Shown here: positions 62,309-64,000 of the stretch, in pieces
Layout of the letters: each line of letters begins with the position of its first letter
Position numbering within the stretch: the first letter of the stretch is position 1
Made by a program: the position numbers and the translations under genes
Assembly (NCBI RefSeq): GCF_021568905.1
Contig: NZ_JAKGSB010000001.1
Location: forward strand, 1-64,000
Source of the DNA: Zavarzinia marina
Lineage (GTDB): Bacteria; Pseudomonadota; Alphaproteobacteria; Zavarziniales; Zavarziniaceae
Length of the DNA: 64,000 nucleotides
Direction of reading: 5' to 3'
Notes under the pieces: model-generated
What the model saw: the letters and a program-made list of their open reading frames with translations, nothing else
What the model was told of the DNA's origin: nothing
Databases searched by the model: none

Positions 62309-63790
62309 CTAAAGAAGGCGGCGCGCCGCCGCCGCCAGATCGGCGATCGGGCCGCCGGCGGGAAGCCGGTGCCAGTCGATCGGGCCCAGGTCGTAGGACT
62401 CCTGCCGGGCCGCGACCTCGGCCGTGGCGTCGGAGGCATCGTCGCGCCGCCCGCCGATCCGCGCCTGCCGCGCGTCGAGGGGCAGGTCCAGCCAGATCCC
62501 GGTGAAATCGGGCCACAGCGCGGCGATGTCGGCCCGTTCGCCGGGTCTGGCGAAGACCGCGTCGACGATCACGCTCCGCCCCTCGGCGAGACCGGCGCGC
62601 GCGGCCGCCGCCATCGCGGCATAGACGCGGTCCGAGGCGTCGGGCGTATAGGCTTCGGGCGGCAGGCGCTCGGTCTCGGCAACCCCGCCGAGGCGCTTCC
62701 GGATCACGTCGGTGCGAAGGTGGAGCGCGCCCGGCACCAGTCCGACATGGGGCGCCAGGGCCCGGGCGACGGTGGTCTTGCCGGTGCCCGACAGGCCGCC
62801 GACGGCGATCAGCCGGGGCGGCGCCGGGCTCAGCGCCGCTTCGGCGATCGCAAGCAAATTCCCGATCTCGGCGGTCGGCGCCTCCGTGCCCTTCGGTGCC
62901 CCGTGCCAGGCGGCATGGGCGACGAAGGCGCGGATCGCGGCGCGCAGCGCGACGAAGGCGGGCATCAGCCGCGCCCCGCCCGGCCCATGACCGCCATAGC
63001 TCTCGAACAGGCTCAGGGCCAGGTCGGGACGGTCGCGCCGGCCGAGATCCATGACCAGGAAGGCGAGATCGTAGAGCACATCCCCGGTCGCCAGCGCATC
63101 GTCGAATTCGAGGGCGTCGAAGGGCACCAGGCGGCCGTCGATCAAGGCGATGTTGCCGAGGTGGAGATCGCCGTGGAAGCGCCGCCACCAGCCCTGGGCC
63201 GCGCGCTCGGTGACGTGCCGGTCGGCTTCCTCGAAGGCCGGCACCAGGCGCTCGACCAGCGCCGTCAGGCGTGCGGCCGGCACCACGTCGGCCATGGCGC
63301 GAATGGGCGCGAGGCAGGACTCCAGCAGGCGGGATGCCGGCCGCGGCCCGATCGGCGGCACCGGGCAGTCCCGGTGGAAGCGGGCGAGGCGCAGCCCCAG
63401 GTCGGCGATCATGGCGGCATCGATCCGCCCGTCGGCGAGCGCGGTCGTCGCCAGGGCATCGTCGGGAAAGCGGCGCATGACCACGACCGGCTCCACCGCT
63501 TCCCCCGGACCGTCGAGGGCGAGCGTGCCGTCCGCCGCGCGCGTGACGTGGGACAGGCCCAGATAGAGTTCGGGCGCGGTCATCCGGTTCAGGCGCAATT
63601 CGGCGGCGCAGGCGGCCTCGCGCCGGGCCATGGTGGCGAAGTTCAGATAGCCGAGGTCGACCGGGCGCTTGATCTTGAAGGCCCGTTCGCCCGCCAGGAA
63701 GACATGGGCGCAGGAGGTGTCGATTCGCCGGACGGGGGCGCCGCCGTGGGTCGCCGGGTCGGCCAGGAAGGCGATGATCTCGTCATGCAT
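62309..63790 (-). CDS. Fusion of aminoglycoside-phosphotransferase-like domain and P-loop kinase
   Basis: A 493-residue two-domain protein. The N-terminal part (about 1-310) is an APH-like kinase fold with the Brenner-type loop FHGDLHLGNIALIDG and the metal Asp in FDALEFDD. The C-terminal part (about 330-493) is a P-loop kinase with Walker A GGLSGTGKTT. Homologues occur widely in Proteobacteria, often annotated as AAA family ATPase, and are often near universal-stress or oxygen-regulated genes. Substrates are unknown; resistance should not be assumed. ATG 63790 is used; a TTG at 63799 has a better ribosome binding site (GGGGAG). An FNR-type box lies 41 bp upstream. Confidence 0.85.
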   Translation of the reverse strand: MHDEIIAFLADPATHGGAPVRRIDTSCAHVFLAGERAFKIKRPVDLGYLNFATMARREAACAAELRLNRMTAPELYLGLSHVTRAADGTLALDGPGEAVEPVVVMRRFPDDALATTALADGRIDAAMIADLGLRLARFHRDCPVPPIGPRPASRLLESCLAPIRAMADVVPAARLTALVERLVPAFEEADRHVTERAAQGWWRRFHGDLHLGNIALIDGRLVPFDALEFDDALATGDVLYDLAFLVMDLGRRDRPDLALSLFESYGGHGPGGARLMPAFVALRAAIRAFVAHAAWHGAPKGTEAPTAEIGNLLAIAEAALSPAPPRLIAVGGLSGTGKTTVARALAPHVGLVPGALHLRTDVIRKRLGGVAETERLPPEAYTPDASDRVYAAMAAAARAGLAEGRSVIVDAVFARPGERADIAALWPDFTGIWLDLPLDARQARIGGRRDDASDATAEVAARQESYDLGPIDWHRLPAGGPIADLAAAARRLL

Positions 63791-63830
63791 CGAATTCAAC
63801 GCCGATACTCCCCGCCCTTCGGGCCTTGCA

Positions 63831-63844
63831 TTGATCCAGGTCAA
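63831..63844. promoter_or_regulatory. FNR/FixK-type box
   Basis: TTGATCCAGGTCAA matches the FNR/FixK consensus TTGAT-N4-ATCAA except for one base (G for A). It lies in the divergent region, 41 bp before the APH/kinase start and about 60 bp before a probable Crp/Fnr gene. It suggests oxygen-responsive control of one or both. Confidence 0.8.
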
Positions 63845-63905
63845 GGATTGTCGCCCCGGTCTCTGGACATCTAGCATCGGATTGTGATCGGGATGTGGAT
63901 CTGAA

Positions 63906-64000
63906 ATGCGGGATCGCGTGCAGGAAACGGCGAATTGCAGGGGCGCGGCGCACCGCCGCCAGCATCCCGACGCGCATACCTGCGACCTGTGCGAGGCCCG
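63906..64000 (+). CDS. Probable Crp/Fnr family regulator, N-terminus only
   Basis: The first 31 codons of a gene running off the right edge. The peptide contains a Cys at residue 11 and ends HTCDLCEAR, a CxxCxxxR pattern seen at the N-terminus of FNR/FixK-type regulators that bind an oxygen-sensitive iron-sulfur cluster. The FNR box 61 bp upstream is consistent with autoregulation. The fragment is short and the ribosome binding site is weak, so the call is tentative. Confidence 0.42.
   Translation, partial: MRDRVQETANCRGAAHRRQHPDAHTCDLCEA

Noticed and set aside
62309-63790. Aminoglycoside resistance gene
   Set aside because: The APH-like domain is fused to a P-loop kinase and the full two-domain protein is a broadly distributed chromosomal family, so drug resistance should not be inferred.
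1-64000. tRNA, rRNA, CRISPR arrays, insertion sequences
   Set aside because: I looked for cloverleaf ends, regularly spaced repeats, terminal inverted repeats with transposase frames and integrase motifs and found none that hold up.

Overview
The window reads as chromosome from a high-GC member of the Alphaproteobacteria; the genus cannot be fixed from sequence alone. Supporting signs are the BolA / J-protein / CobS / CobT order, a ribbon-helix-helix gene of the alphaproteobacterial type, the GlxBCD/GlnT gene set, an FNR/FixK-type box and interspersed palindromic repeats common in this class. Coding density is high, genes are packed into short operons, and many start codons overlap the preceding stop. 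I see no rRNA, tRNA, CRISPR array, insertion sequence, integrase or phage gene.

Layout. 1-4.1 kb: edge of a glutathione-dependent formaldehyde dehydrogenase gene, class II DAHP synthase, an NCS1 nucleobase permease and uracil phosphoribosyltransferase (pyrimidine salvage). 4.2-9.5 kb: phytase-like esterase, cobaltochelatase CobT and CobS, a J-domain protein, BolA and a small ribbon-helix-helix protein. 9.5-15.8 kb: a polyamine-type ABC importer, whose last permease carries an unusual extra C-terminal segment, with a divergent MocR regulator. 15.9-19.9 kb: old yellow enzyme, cold-shock protein, and a divergent pair (omega-amino acid:pyruvate aminotransferase and a YdfG-like reductase) that fits beta-alanine breakdown through malonate semialdehyde. 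19.9-25.9 kb: cupin/XRE regulator, three GlxBCD / N-methylglutamate synthase subunits, GlnT-type ligase and PurU, together suggesting methylamine or one-carbon/nitrogen metabolism.

25.9-30.9 kb: one 1,685-residue STAND ATPase with an N-terminal DUF4062/TIR-like domain, a membrane segment, WD40-like propeller repeats and C-terminal helical repeats. 31.0-42.6 kb: an almost complete purine/urate degradation region: Tsx-like outer-membrane channel, NCS2 permease, PuuD urate oxidase with a cytochrome c domain, LysR regulator, XdhC, XdhB, XdhA, hydroxyisourate hydrolase, PuuE allantoinase and OHCU decarboxylase. It would carry purines from outside the cell to allantoate.

42.6-48.6 kb: QorB-like reductase with divergent HxlR regulator, a MASE1-PAS3-GGDEF-EAL cyclic-di-GMP protein and an AraC regulator. 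48.7-53.7 kb: acyl-CoA synthetase, HSD10-type dehydrogenase, thiolase and acyl-CoA dehydrogenase (a beta-oxidation operon without an enoyl-CoA hydratase). 53.7-58.2 kb: two TbpB-like surface lipoproteins around a Slam (DUF560) outer-membrane exporter, with an ArsC/Spx-like protein and a cupin on the other strand. 58.4-64 kb: PuuA-like ligase and class III aminotransferase, zinc alcohol dehydrogenase, an APH/P-loop kinase fusion, and the start of a probable Crp/Fnr regulator behind an FNR box.

Points most worth attention are the Slam/TbpB-like locus, the large STAND protein, the extended PotC-like permease, an ~80-bp palindromic repeat present twice in opposite orientation, and several perfect inverted repeats in divergent promoter regions.
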